Shown here: positions 7,254-16,177 of the stretch, in pieces
How positions within the stretch are numbered: the stretch's first letter is position 1
Layout of the letters: the number at the start of each line of letters is the position of its first letter
Source: Mahella australiensis 50-1 BON
GTDB lineage: Bacteria > Bacillota > Clostridia > Mahellales > Mahellaceae
Direction of reading: 5' to 3'
DNA: 64,000 nt
NCBI RefSeq assembly: GCF_000213255.1
Contig: NC_015520.1
Coordinates: 2,473,349-2,537,348 of the forward strand
Notes under the pieces: generated by a model
What the model was told of the DNA's origin: nothing
The model's input: only the letters and a program-made list of their open reading frames with translations
Database searches by the model: none
Made by a program: the position numbers and the translations under genes

Positions 7254-8501
7254 TCACATGCTCTCTTTCTGAGTGGCCTCTATCATTTGGGATATATAGT
7301 CTTCCAGCATCTTCGGCAGCCCCAATATCTTGACATCCATAAAGCCGCGGGTTATCAGCGATACGGCTTCATCCTTGGTAAGGCCGCGCGACATGAGGTA
7401 TTGCACCTCTTCCTCCGCTATCGGGCCTATAGCCGCTTCATGCGACAGGTAACTGCCCGGGGCCTCGGATAAAAGTTCGGGTACTGCGTACATCATACCA
7501 TGCGGCGACATCAATATGCCGCGGCAATCCAAATGAGCACGGCTGTCATCCTGTTTGGATTCCAATGCGCCGCGCGCGTATATCTTGGAGCTATCATTGA
7601 CGATGGCCCTGGATATGGCCTGTCCCGACGAACCTTCGCCCTCCAGTATTATGCGCGAGCCGACATCTATGTTTGAATCCTCCAGGCCATATAGTAGGGA
7701 ATTAAAGGCCGCCACAGAGTTTTTGCCCACCAGCCTGGCCGATGGGAAGGATTGTATCGAACGCACGGGTTTTAGCAAAACATAGTTGTTTATAAAGACG
7801 CCGTTGTCGTCTACCACAGCAGCCGAGCGTGGGCGTACGTGAAACTCTGGAGCCCAGTTGTGTATCATTGTAAATGTCAATTTGGCATTCTTTTCCACAA
7901 AAAATTCCGATATACCGAGGTGCAGCCCATTTTCTACTTTAGGCGCCAGAGAGCACCCTGTAATAACCTGCGCATCGGCTCCCTCTTCCACTACGATGAC
8001 ATTGTGCACATTCTGTACTCTGGCATTTTCTTGAAGCATAAGGCATGATTGTATAGGTTTGTCGACTTTTTGTCCGGCAAAAACGCGTATAAAATAACCG
8101 TGTACGTCGTGCAGTTCGGAAAAAGCCGTATATTTGTCCTGATCCACTTTTGCGGCACGCCACCAATATTTTTCGCGAATCTCGGGGTATTTTGCCATGG
8201 CATCGTTTATGTCCATTATCTCCAACTTATCGCCATAGGCTTTTTGTATATTCCTGTATATGACCGTATGATCCAGTTGCATAAAACTGCCCGAACGATT
8301 AGCCTCTGTGGGATCTATGCCCGATGCTATGGCAGCCTCTTGGATCTCGCGTGGGAGCTTGGATAGCTCGTCCACCGCCTCACTCTCATCAGGCTCTTCA
8401 AAAACCGAAAGGTCTATATCTTCCCCATAAGTCGCCTTCTTATCCAGCGCCTTTATAGCCCTTTCTTTCAATTCGTCTTCGTATTTCAGCTCTATTGACA
8501 T
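7254..8501 (-). CDS. sufB: SufB/SufD-like Fe-S cluster scaffold protein
   Basis: A 415-residue member of the SufBD family, the beta-helical scaffold on which iron-sulfur clusters are assembled with the SufC ATPase. The family C-terminus is clear: GILMSPHGMMYAVPELLSEA, LSHEAAIGPIAEEEVQYLMS, then GFMDVKILGLPKML. It overlaps sufC by 10 bases. No sufD, sufS, sufU or sufE is adjacent, so the window shows only the two-gene form, which has been described as a minimal SUF (SMS) system in anaerobes and archaea. A homodimer of this protein would replace the usual SufB-SufD heterodimer. Confidence 0.88.
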   Translation of the reverse strand: MSIELKYEDELKERAIKALDKKATYGEDIDLSVFEEPDESEAVDELSKLPREIQEAAIASGIDPTEANRSGSFMQLDHTVIYRNIQKAYGDKLEIMDINDAMAKYPEIREKYWWRAAKVDQDKYTAFSELHDVHGYFIRVFAGQKVDKPIQSCLMLQENARVQNVHNVIVVEEGADAQVITGCSLAPKVENGLHLGISEFFVEKNAKLTFTMIHNWAPEFHVRPRSAAVVDDNGVFINNYVLLKPVRSIQSFPSARLVGKNSVAAFNSLLYGLEDSNIDVGSRIILEGEGSSGQAISRAIVNDSSKIYARGALESKQDDSRAHLDCRGILMSPHGMMYAVPELLSEAPGSYLSHEAAIGPIAEEEVQYLMSRGLTKDEAVSLITRGFMDVKILGLPKMLEDYISQMIEATQKESM

Positions 8502-9220
8502 TGCTCACACCTCCCAAAGCCATGCAGGCGGACCTCATCGAATATATCCCTGGCACCTCCGCTGCACACTATTCTGCCATCCATAAGTATATGGCCCTTA
8601 TCGGCGTTCACATACTCGAGTATATAACCCGTATGCGTCACTATAATGCCAGATACCTTGCGGCCTTTTATTTTATCCTTATGCAACAGTTCATTTATCA
8701 TATTGCCTATAAGCGATATATTATCCATATCCACGCCCGACTCGGGCTCGTCCAGCAACACAAGTTCCGGATTCTGACATATAAGCTGTAACAGTTCGGA
8801 GCGTTTCAACTCGCCTCCTGAAAAGCCGTAGTTTAAATCGCGGTCCATATGCTCTTCAAGGTTCAATCTCTCCGCCACAGCAGCAACGGCTACATTATTG
8901 CCCCTCGCATGCGCTGCTATATCAGCGATTTGAGCCAGCTTCACGCCACGCACAGCCGGAGGCTTTTGAAACATCATGCCTATGCCGAGTCTGGCTCTCT
9001 CGTCGAGAGTCATATGCGTTATGTCGCGATCATTAAAAATTATCCGACCTTGGGTCACTTCATATCTCGGCATGCCCAGTATACTCATTAAAAGGGTGGT
9101 TTTCCCACCGCCGTTGGGACCGAGCAATATATGCGTCTCGCCCTCATCGACTTGAAGATCTATGCCTTTTAATATAGGTTTCCCATCTACCGATACATGT
9201 AAATTCTCTATTTTTAACAT
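8492..9220 (-). CDS. sufC: Fe-S cluster assembly ATPase SufC
   Basis: An ABC-type cytoplasmic ATPase of ~242 residues: Walker A LLGPNGGGKTTL, the SufC-type signature FSGGELKRSELLQL, Walker B LVLLDEPESGVDMD and switch His in IVTHTGYIL. I choose the ATG at 9220 (MLKIENLHV) because CCTTT (AAAGG on the minus strand) lies 9 bases upstream, whereas the ATG at 9229 overlaps it. First gene of the sufCB pair; it drives conformational change of the scaffold during cluster assembly. Confidence 0.92.
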   Translation of the reverse strand: MLKIENLHVSVDGKPILKGIDLQVDEGETHILLGPNGGGKTTLLMSILGMPRYEVTQGRIIFNDRDITHMTLDERARLGIGMMFQKPPAVRGVKLAQIADIAAHARGNNVAVAAVAERLNLEEHMDRDLNYGFSGGELKRSELLQLICQNPELVLLDEPESGVDMDNISLIGNMINELLHKDKIKGRKVSGIIVTHTGYILEYVNADKGHILMDGRIVCSGGARDIFDEVRLHGFGRCEQCQ

Positions 9221-9253
9221 TTTTATCATCCTTTATAAAGATACGAATATCTT

Positions 9254-9295
9254 AAAAGGCATCTATCGTAAAAATAATCCGATAAGATGCCTTTA
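9254..9295 (-). terminator. Hairpin terminator after the ferritin-like gene
   Basis: AAAAGGCATCTATCG (9254-9268) pairs with CGATAAGATGCCTTT (9280-9294) with a small bulge. It lies between the stop of the ferritin-like gene (9313) and sufC, so it probably ends that transcript. The T-run is short. Confidence 0.5.
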
Positions 9296-9312
9296 TCGAC
9301 TCATTTTATCCG

Positions 9313-9834
9313 TTAAACTTCTGGGAAGAAGAAAGCGTTCATATCAGACCAATTTCTTCTCATCATCTGCTGATAACGATCATGGAAGAACTGCTTGTGG
9401 CCCTCTTCCCATTGCTTCAGCGTATTGAGAAGCTTTTTGGCCCCTTCATCGTCTACCTCTTTCTCTGCTGCTGCGTAAAATTCCACAAAGTCGCTCTCTA
9501 TCGAATACGCCATACGTATTACGGCAAGATCGGACATATCGTCATCACCCTCCACCTCGGGCAACTGCTGAGCCTGATTGCCGAATATCGACGGATGCTT
9601 TATATATTTGCTGGTATCAACCACCCATGATATAACTTTGAGTTCGGAAGAACCATATATCTCATCGTATTTATCCTGAAGCATTTGATGGTGGCCGTCC
9701 TCCATCTCCGCCAATTGTTCGAATATTTTTTTGGTACTCGGATTGGCCACTTGATCTTTATAATATGAATAAAAATTTTGGCCTTGTTTTTCCAAACGTA
9801 TAGCAAAGCTCAATATCCTTTGCATCTTATCCAT
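9313..9834 (-). CDS. Ferritin-like/rubrerythrin-type diiron protein
   Basis: A 173-residue four-helix ferritin-like protein. Metal-binding motifs are E-x-x-H type: RLEKQGQNFYSYY with EMEDGHH near residue 46, and SIESDFVEFYAAAEKE with QWEEGHKQFFH near residue 145. It lacks the C-terminal rubredoxin-like cysteines of classical rubrerythrin. Likely role: peroxide or iron handling in an anaerobe. AAGGAG precedes the ATG. It follows the fucose-isomerase-like gene by only 22 bp, so both may share a transcript. Confidence 0.8.
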   Translation of the reverse strand: MDKMQRILSFAIRLEKQGQNFYSYYKDQVANPSTKKIFEQLAEMEDGHHQMLQDKYDEIYGSSELKVISWVVDTSKYIKHPSIFGNQAQQLPEVEGDDDMSDLAVIRMAYSIESDFVEFYAAAEKEVDDEGAKKLLNTLKQWEEGHKQFFHDRYQQMMRRNWSDMNAFFFPEV

Positions 9835-9856
9835 TTGTAATCATCTCCTTAAAGTT

Positions 9857-11338
9857 TTACTTGAAAGGGTTCTCATCCTCATATAGTACAGTGGATGGTT
9901 GATTTAACCCTATATCATCGACGCCCAGCATCTTCATAGCCGCAAACAATACTTTGCCCGCATGTTTAAAGGCTATACCGGCATGATGCGGATAGCGCTT
10001 GGTTATCAATACATGCCTGTAAAAGCGCCCCATTTCCCTCACAGCAAATACACCTATGCCGCCAAATGATTTGGGATCCACATCTATAACCTCTCCTTGG
10101 GCGATATAACTCCTAAGCTGGCAATCGGCCGTGCCTTGCAGCCTGAACAGCGTGATTTCTCCAGGCCTTATTGTACCCTCCAATGTACCGCGCGTGATAT
10201 CTGGCTCCTTATCCGGCTCCAGCGTTCGGTGCATTATAAGCTGATACCTCATCGATGCGTTTACCATACACCCTTTGTTGGTATTGCCGCAATGGAAGCC
10301 CATGAACAAATCCGTGGGTTTATAGCCCTCGAACTTACTCTTATTATGCTCATACATGTCTTTGGGCACGGTATTATTTATATCCAGCAGCGTTGGCGGC
10401 ATCTGCGTGGCACAGGTTATAACATACTCGCTCAAAGCACCATATATATCGGTCTCGCATGCTACGGGTATGCCCTGACCTGTAAGTCTGGAATTTACAT
10501 AACACGGCACAAAACCGAACTGCGTCTGGAAAGCCGGCCAGCACTTATTGGCAAATGCAGCATATTTCGACGCTCCCATATGGTTATCCATCCAATCCTT
10601 CAGCGTCAGCTCATATTGTGCTAGTTTTGGCAAAATACCGGGATAATTATTGCCGCTACCAAGCTCTTGCTGCATATCCTTTACTACATCAGGTATCCTG
10701 GGATCATCGGCATGTTTATTAAATGATTCAAAAAGATCGAGCTCAGAATTCTCCATCACTTCCACGCCCAGGTCATAAAGCGGCTTTATAGGCGCATTGC
10801 ATGCTAGAAAGTCATAAGGCCTTGGACCAAAACCGAATATTTTAAGATTTGATACCCCTATCACGACCCGCGCTATATCCACAAAATCAGCCATCATGTC
10901 GGCCACTTCACCGGCTGTACCGACCGGATACTCCGGTATGTAAGGATTAAGGTTGCGCAGACCTATGCTATAAGACGCGTTGAGCATGCCACAATAAGCA
11001 TCTCCTCTGCCGCCTATCAGATCATTTTCGGTTTCTTCGGCAGCAGCCGCAAACATAACAGGTCCGTTGAATTTTTGTGCCAGCATGGTTTCAGGGCCTT
11101 CCGGGCCGAAATTACCAAGATATACTACCAACGCATTTACGTTGGCCGCTTTTATCTCATCCAGCGCTTTAAGCACATCAGTCTCATTCTCTACAGTAGC
11201 ATTTATCTCCACTACATCTATGCCTTTGGCAGTACATGACTGTACCACAGCACTCCTTCTCCTTTGACTGAGTTCTATAGGGAAGCAATCTCTGCTTACA
11301 GCTACGATACCCAGTTTTACATCAGGTACATTATTCAT
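9857..11338 (-). CDS. L-fucose/L-arabinose isomerase-family protein
   Basis: 493 residues with the layout of the FucI/AraA superfamily: an N-terminal Rossmann-like part (VKLGIVAVSRDCFPIELSQ, ALVVYLGNFGPEGPE), a middle part (FGFGPRPYDFLACNAPI), and C-terminal residues including CETDIYGAL and GFHCGNT that occupy positions of metal and substrate ligands (Glu/Asp/His). The exact substrate is uncertain; members isomerise aldoses to ketoses or are uncharacterised. The gene is alone among sugar genes here, being followed by a ferritin-like gene. Confidence 0.75.
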   Translation of the reverse strand: MNNVPDVKLGIVAVSRDCFPIELSQRRRSAVVQSCTAKGIDVVEINATVENETDVLKALDEIKAANVNALVVYLGNFGPEGPETMLAQKFNGPVMFAAAAEETENDLIGGRGDAYCGMLNASYSIGLRNLNPYIPEYPVGTAGEVADMMADFVDIARVVIGVSNLKIFGFGPRPYDFLACNAPIKPLYDLGVEVMENSELDLFESFNKHADDPRIPDVVKDMQQELGSGNNYPGILPKLAQYELTLKDWMDNHMGASKYAAFANKCWPAFQTQFGFVPCYVNSRLTGQGIPVACETDIYGALSEYVITCATQMPPTLLDINNTVPKDMYEHNKSKFEGYKPTDLFMGFHCGNTNKGCMVNASMRYQLIMHRTLEPDKEPDITRGTLEGTIRPGEITLFRLQGTADCQLRSYIAQGEVIDVDPKSFGGIGVFAVREMGRFYRHVLITKRYPHHAGIAFKHAGKVLFAAMKMLGVDDIGLNQPSTVLYEDENPFK

Positions 11339-11420
11339 CTCAATGTATACCCCCTCAAAGCATTTTTACATTTTATATTATATCACATATATATTACATA
11401 GTACATAGATAGTTTTCCTT

Positions 11421-11458
11421 ATCTATATAATAAATCCGCATCTATATAATAAATCCGC
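11421..11458. repeat. Perfect 19-bp tandem duplication
   Basis: ATCTATATAATAAATCCGC occurs at 11421-11439 and again directly at 11440-11458. It lies in the 314-bp divergent spacer between the isomerase-like gene and adhE. The rest of this spacer holds the adhE promoter, Rex site and leader, and a TATAAT (minus strand, 11377-11382) in front of the isomerase-like gene. It may be a paired regulator site or slippage. Confidence 0.8.
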
Positions 11459-11501
11459 GGCTTGTGGAAGAAAAAATCAAGCAAATTTCATGCCAAATAT
11501 A

Positions 11502-11552
11502 TTGACAAGATGGAACGCCAGATGTATAATATAATTGTTAAATAAATAACAA
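11502..11552 (+). promoter_or_regulatory. adhE promoter with Rex operator
   Basis: TTGACA (11502-11507), 17 bp, TATAAT (11525-11530) is a consensus sigma-A promoter. Directly over the expected start site is TTGTTAAATAAATAACAA (11535-11552), an 18-bp dyad matching the Rex consensus TTGTTAANNNNTTAACAA in 17 of 18 positions. Rex is the NADH-sensing repressor of fermentation genes, so adhE should be induced when NADH is high. The 5' leader of ~115 nt then runs to AGGAGG before the ATG. Confidence 0.85.
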
Positions 11553-11652
11553 AGTTGTGGGCCGAACAAGCATAATACCGGGATTTTCGTTCGAAAAATC
11601 GGCTTATTGGACTATATATGTGTTAATTTATTAACGATTAGGAGGTAAAATT

Positions 11653-14256
11653 ATGAAACCAGAAGAAAGAAATCATGCTGCTCAGCCGGTTAGTATAGAC
11701 GCTATGATAAATAAATTGGTAAACCGAGCGTCTACTGCAGCAGAAGCTTATATGCAAATGGATCAGGAACAAATAGACACTATAGTGAAAGCCATGGCCG
11801 TAGCAGCTATGGATAATCATATGGCGCTGGCCAAAGCCGCTGTGGAAGAAACCAAGCGTGGCGTATATGAAGATAAGATAACTAAAAATATGTTTGCTGC
11901 GGAATACATTTATCATGATATAAAGTATCAAAAAACGGTGGGGGTTATAAATGAAAATAAGTTGGAGGGCTATATAGAGATAGCCGAGCCAGTGGGTATA
12001 ATAGCTGGTATCACACCGGTGACCAATCCAACTTCTACGACCATATTCAAATCGCTCATAGCGGTAAAAACACGTAATCCCATAATATTCGCTTTTCATC
12101 CATCTGCTCAAAAATCCAGCAGTATGGCAGCCCAGGTACTGTTAAAAGCCGCTATAGAAGCAGGGGCACCGAAATACTGCATACAATGGATAGAGGAGCC
12201 ATCTTTAGAAGCCACTGCCGCACTAATAAATCATCCCGGCATATCGCTTATACTGGCCACCGGCGGCAGTAATATGGTTAAAGCCGCATACAGCGCGGGC
12301 AAACCGGCTTTAGGCGTCGGACCAGGTAACGTACCGTGCTATATAGATCAGAGCGCTGAACTTGAAACAGCGCTGACCGACCTCATGCTGTCCAAAACAT
12401 TCGATAATGGCATGATATGCGCTTCAGAGCAATCGGTCATATTTCATAAAGCCATTGCTGATAAAGCCATAGAATTTTTGAAATCCCACAATTGCTATGT
12501 ATTGAATAAAAACGAGGTAGAGCTATTGACTGCCGTCGCTATGAATAAAGAAAAAGGCGGTGTAAATCCAGCGATAGTAGGACAGTCCGCTGTAACAATA
12601 GCTAAGATGGCCGGCCTTAAAGTACCAGAAAGTACAAGAATATTAATAGCGCCACTAGACGGCATTGGTAGTCAATACCCGTTATCAGGGGAAAAACTCA
12701 GCCCTATATTAGCTTTATATATAGCAAAAGATTATAAAGAAGCTATAGAAATGGCAAAACAGTTGATTTCGTATGGCGGTATAGGGCATTCGGCTGCCAT
12801 ACATTCGAAAGATAAAGAAGTCATAAAAGAGTTCTCAAAGGCTTTGAAAGTCAGTCGCATAGTAGTAAACGCCCCTTCCAGCCATGGTGCCATAGGTGAT
12901 ATATATAATAGCCTGGTTCCGTCATTAACCCTTGGCTGTGGCACTTATGGAGGCAATTCGACCAGCGATAATGTATCTTCGGTAAACCTTATAAATGTAA
13001 AGCGCGTGGCTGCACGCCGGTACAATATGCAATGGTTTAAAGTGCCGGAAAAAATATACTTCGAACCGGGAGCCATAGGCTATCTAGAGAAAATGCCCGA
13101 CATATCCAGGGCGTTCATCGTAACCGATGCTGCAATGGTAAAGCTTGGCTATACAGACCGCATATTGTATTACCTCAGGAAGCATTCTCCATATGTGCAC
13201 AGCGAGATATTCGCTGATGTGGAACCAGACCCGTCAGTAGATACCATAATGCGCGGCGTAGAACTAATGAATAGCTTCCAGCCTGACGTCATCATAGCCC
13301 TAGGCGGAGGATCAGCTATAGATGCCGCAAAGGGCATGTGGCTGTACTATGAGCATCCAGAAGTAGATTTCGCCAACCTCAAATTGAAGTTTATGGACAT
13401 AAGAAAGCGCGTATACAAGTTCCCACGACTAGGTAATAAAGCAAAGTTAGTCGCCATACCGACCACATCGGGCACCGGCTCTGAAGTAACCTCTTTTGCC
13501 GTTATAACCGATAAAGAGAAAGGCGTGAAGTATCCTCTGGCAGATTATGAATTAACGCCGGATGTAGCTATAATAGATCCGGACCTAGTAATGACAGTAC
13601 CGCCTACTATTACTGCAGATACCGGTATGGACGTATTAACCCACGCTATAGAAGCATATGTATCGGTAATGGCATCAGATTATACAGATGCCCTTGCAAT
13701 AAAGGCTATACAACTGGTTTTTGAATACCTGCCGCGGGCATATAAAAACGGTAATGACAGCGAAGCAAGAGAGAAAATGCATAATGCTTCTTGCATGGCA
13801 GGCATGGCTTTCACCAACGCATTTCTCGGCATAAACCACAGCCTTGCCCACAAGCTGGGCGGCGAGTTTCATATACCCCACGGTCGTGCTAATGCCGTGT
13901 TGCTGCCATATGTAATAGAATACAATGCCAAAGAGCCCGAAAAGCTAGCATCTTTCCCCAAATACGGCAAGTTCGTGGCCGATAAAAGATATGCCGAAAT
14001 ATCCAGGATGCTTGGACTGCCTGCTTCCACTGTACAAGAAGGCGTAAATAGCCTCATAAAAGCTATACGCGATTTGATGACGGCTCTAAATATGCCGCAT
14101 ACCATAGCGCAATGCGGGGTCAGCCGCGAAGAGTTCGAAGCCAAAGTCAATGAATTGGCTGAAAAAGCCTTTGAAGATCAGTGCACGACAGCCAATCCGA
14201 AGCTTCCCCTTATAAGAGACCTCGTAGATATATATATGAAAGCATACAATGGCTAA
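11653..14256 (+). CDS. adhE: Bifunctional acetaldehyde/alcohol dehydrogenase AdhE
   Basis: 867 residues in the standard AdhE order. The N-terminal CoA-acylating aldehyde dehydrogenase (about 10-440) has [22 protein letters not shown] and the catalytic Cys in GMICASEQS near residue 256. The C-terminal iron-dependent alcohol dehydrogenase (about 455-865) has [24 protein letters not shown] and the His ligands in LTHAIEAY and [10 protein letters not shown]. It reduces acetyl-CoA to ethanol with two NADH. Its promoter carries a Rex site and a strong terminator follows; it is monocistronic. Confidence 0.97.
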   Translation: MKPEERNHAAQPVSIDAMINKLVNRASTAAEAYMQMDQEQIDTIVKAMAVAAMDNHMALAKAAVEETKRGVYEDKITKNMFAAEYIYHDIKYQKTVGVINENKLEGYIEIAEPVGIIAGITPVTNPTSTTIFKSLIAVKTRNPIIFAFHPSAQKSSSMAAQVLLKAAIEAGAPKYCIQWIEEPSLEATAALINHPGISLILATGGSNMVKAAYSAGKPALGVGPGNVPCYIDQSAELETALTDLMLSKTFDNGMICASEQSVIFHKAIADKAIEFLKSHNCYVLNKNEVELLTAVAMNKEKGGVNPAIVGQSAVTIAKMAGLKVPESTRILIAPLDGIGSQYPLSGEKLSPILALYIAKDYKEAIEMAKQLISYGGIGHSAAIHSKDKEVIKEFSKALKVSRIVVNAPSSHGAIGDIYNSLVPSLTLGCGTYGGNSTSDNVSSVNLINVKRVAARRYNMQWFKVPEKIYFEPGAIGYLEKMPDISRAFIVTDAAMVKLGYTDRILYYLRKHSPYVHSEIFADVEPDPSVDTIMRGVELMNSFQPDVIIALGGGSAIDAAKGMWLYYEHPEVDFANLKLKFMDIRKRVYKFPRLGNKAKLVAIPTTSGTGSEVTSFAVITDKEKGVKYPLADYELTPDVAIIDPDLVMTVPPTITADTGMDVLTHAIEAYVSVMASDYTDALAIKAIQLVFEYLPRAYKNGNDSEAREKMHNASCMAGMAFTNAFLGINHSLAHKLGGEFHIPHGRANAVLLPYVIEYNAKEPEKLASFPKYGKFVADKRYAEISRMLGLPASTVQEGVNSLIKAIRDLMTALNMPHTIAQCGVSREEFEAKVNELAEKAFEDQCTTANPKLPLIRDLVDIYMKAYNG

Positions 14257-14293
14257 CAAAAAGCCGGGGATTAATCCCCGGCTTTTTGTTAGC
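14252..14293. terminator. Bidirectional terminator between adhE and ftsH
   Basis: A perfect 42-base palindrome: arms run from GCTAACAAAAAGCCGGGGAT (14252-14271) to its complement ending at 14293. The GC-rich core is flanked by A5 and T5, so it works in both directions. It includes the adhE stop and ends 2 bases before the ftsH stop. Confidence 0.95.
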
Positions 14294-14295
14294 CT

Positions 14296-16074
14296 CTAGC
14301 AACTTAACGCCGTCGCCTTTCCTTTAACAATAGCATCTATTTCTTCTTCACCAAGCGTTTCCTTCTGCAAAAGCGCATGAGCAAGATGATCCAAAGTAAA
14401 TCTATGCTCCCCAAGCAAGTTGCATACATCTTTATAGAAGCCATCCATAAGCCTCTTGCATTCGTCCACCAGCTCAGCGCCTATACTTTGCAGCGAATTG
14501 TTATATAACACATCATAATTCAACAGGCCGCCTTTGGCGCTCATACCAAAGCGTTTAACCAGTGCCAACACTATATTTGTAGCTTGTTCTATATCGTTGC
14601 TGGCACCTGTGGTTATGTTATCTTCTCCGAATACCAGCTCTTCTGCCGCCCTTCCAGCCATTGCTATGCGTATCTGATTCTCCATATCCGCTTTGCGCTG
14701 ATACATCCTGTCGGGCGGTATATTCATACTGAAGCCGCCTGCCCCTCTAGTGCTCGGTATTATGGTTACCTTCGATACACGGTTCTCCGGCGCTATAAGT
14801 TTGGTTACAAGCGCATGGCCGGCCTCATGATAAGCGGTGATTTTCCTATCGATCTCCGATATAGCGCTGCGATCAGTTTTTTCAGCACCTGCTATGACGG
14901 TATAAAAGGCCTTGTCTATATCGGACATTTCTATACTTTCCGCGTCGCGCTTGGCTGCTATAATAGCTGCTTCATTGAGCATGCTCTCAAGCTGCGCCCC
15001 ACTGAAGTACACCGTTTGCTGCGCCACTTTCCATAAATCTACTTCTGGAGCTATAGGCTTATTGCCGCTATGAAGTTTCAATATTTTATGCCTGCCATTT
15101 ACATCCGGTAACCCTACCTCTATTTGCCTGTCAAAACGGCCAGGCCGCAAAAGTGCTTCGTCCAATACATCCAAACGATTGGTAGCAGCCATAATCACTA
15201 TGCCTTGATTTTCGTTAAAGCCGGACATCTCGGCCAGCAGCGCATTCAATGTCTGATCCCTTTCGTCGCTGCCGCCGTCCATCCTACCACCATTGCGCTT
15301 CTTACCCAGAGCATCTATCTCGTCGATGAATATAACGCATTTACCCTGTTCACGTGCTTTTTTAAACAGACTGCGTATGCGTGCGGCACCCACGCCTACG
15401 TACATCTGCACAAAATCCGAACCTGATACGGCGTAAAACGGCACTCCGGCTTCACCTGCCAGCGCCCTGGCCAACAATGTTTTGCCGGTACCCGGCGGCC
15501 CATACAGTATAACACCGCGCGGTATTCTGGCACCGTATTTAGCATATTTCTCCGGCTCTTTTATAAAATCAACCAGCTCAGCCAGGCTTTCTTTTGCTTC
15601 TTGATTGCCGGCCACGCTATCGAACTTTACGACACTAATATCCTCATCTTTAGGTTTTACCGGAGATACCGTATTTAAACCGTTCTGCGCTTGAGCCTGC
15701 GGCCCTCTTATAGCAAAAAAAGCAGCTATCAGCAGGCCTCCCAGCATACCAAACATTATAATATTTCCCCATGCTGTAGCCTGTTTCTCTTCTACTTTTA
15801 CATTATAGAGCAGCATCTGCTCTTTAAAGCCCTCTGTTCTAGGATTATCGGTAATAAACGGCGTACCATCCTTTAGGTTCCCCGATATCCTAGCATCGTT
15901 AGACAAGTATATCTTATCGACTTTACCCGCTTTAGCGCTGTCAAGAAATTGGCCATATGTCATCTCGCGCGGTTGCGGTCTGCTATTGTAGTTATAAAAC
16001 AACGCAATAGCCGCTGCCGCTATAACTATCACCAATAATATAGCCAGCACCCTTTTGTTCTTTATATACCTCAC
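14296..16074 (-). CDS. ftsH: FtsH-type ATP-dependent zinc metalloprotease
   Basis: About 592 residues: a membrane segment near the N-terminus (VLAILLVIVIAAAAIALF), an extracytoplasmic stretch, a second membrane segment (IIMFGMLGGLLIAAFFAI), the AAA domain with Walker A GPPGTGKT (about 192-199) and VIFIDEIDALG, and the M41 protease domain with HEAGH (about 416-420). It degrades membrane and regulatory proteins. I choose the GTG at 16074 (VRYIKNK...) because AAAGGGG lies 8 bases upstream; the ATG at 16104 lacks a ribosome site. It stands alone, not beside tilS/hpt as the main clostridial ftsH often does, so a second copy may exist elsewhere. Confidence 0.92.
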   Translation of the reverse strand: MRYIKNKRVLAILLVIVIAAAAIALFYNYNSRPQPREMTYGQFLDSAKAGKVDKIYLSNDARISGNLKDGTPFITDNPRTEGFKEQMLLYNVKVEEKQATAWGNIIMFGMLGGLLIAAFFAIRGPQAQAQNGLNTVSPVKPKDEDISVVKFDSVAGNQEAKESLAELVDFIKEPEKYAKYGARIPRGVILYGPPGTGKTLLARALAGEAGVPFYAVSGSDFVQMYVGVGAARIRSLFKKAREQGKCVIFIDEIDALGKKRNGGRMDGGSDERDQTLNALLAEMSGFNENQGIVIMAATNRLDVLDEALLRPGRFDRQIEVGLPDVNGRHKILKLHSGNKPIAPEVDLWKVAQQTVYFSGAQLESMLNEAAIIAAKRDAESIEMSDIDKAFYTVIAGAEKTDRSAISEIDRKITAYHEAGHALVTKLIAPENRVSKVTIIPSTRGAGGFSMNIPPDRMYQRKADMENQIRIAMAGRAAEELVFGEDNITTGASNDIEQATNIVLALVKRFGMSAKGGLLNYDVLYNNSLQSIGAELVDECKRLMDGFYKDVCNLLGEHRFTLDHLAHALLQKETLGEEEIDAIVKGKATALSC

Positions 16075-16177
16075 TCGTTTCACCCCTTTAACTCCAAAGC
16101 GCATCTATCTGTTTACATAAACGTCATAATGCTATTATAACACGAGAATACGTTTGGTTCAATGTATGGAAAAATAT

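Noticed and set aside
11553-11652. adhE leader as a riboswitch
   Set aside because: Only a small stem (GATTTT/AAAATC around 11582-11600) is seen and no known riboswitch core is recognised; the Rex site explains the regulation.
15124-15426. 100-codon plus-strand ORF, and similar long ORFs antisense to adhE, glpK, clp, flgK and the GT-GH130 fusion
   Set aside because: They mirror codon patterns of the clear genes on the other strand and have no ribosome sites.
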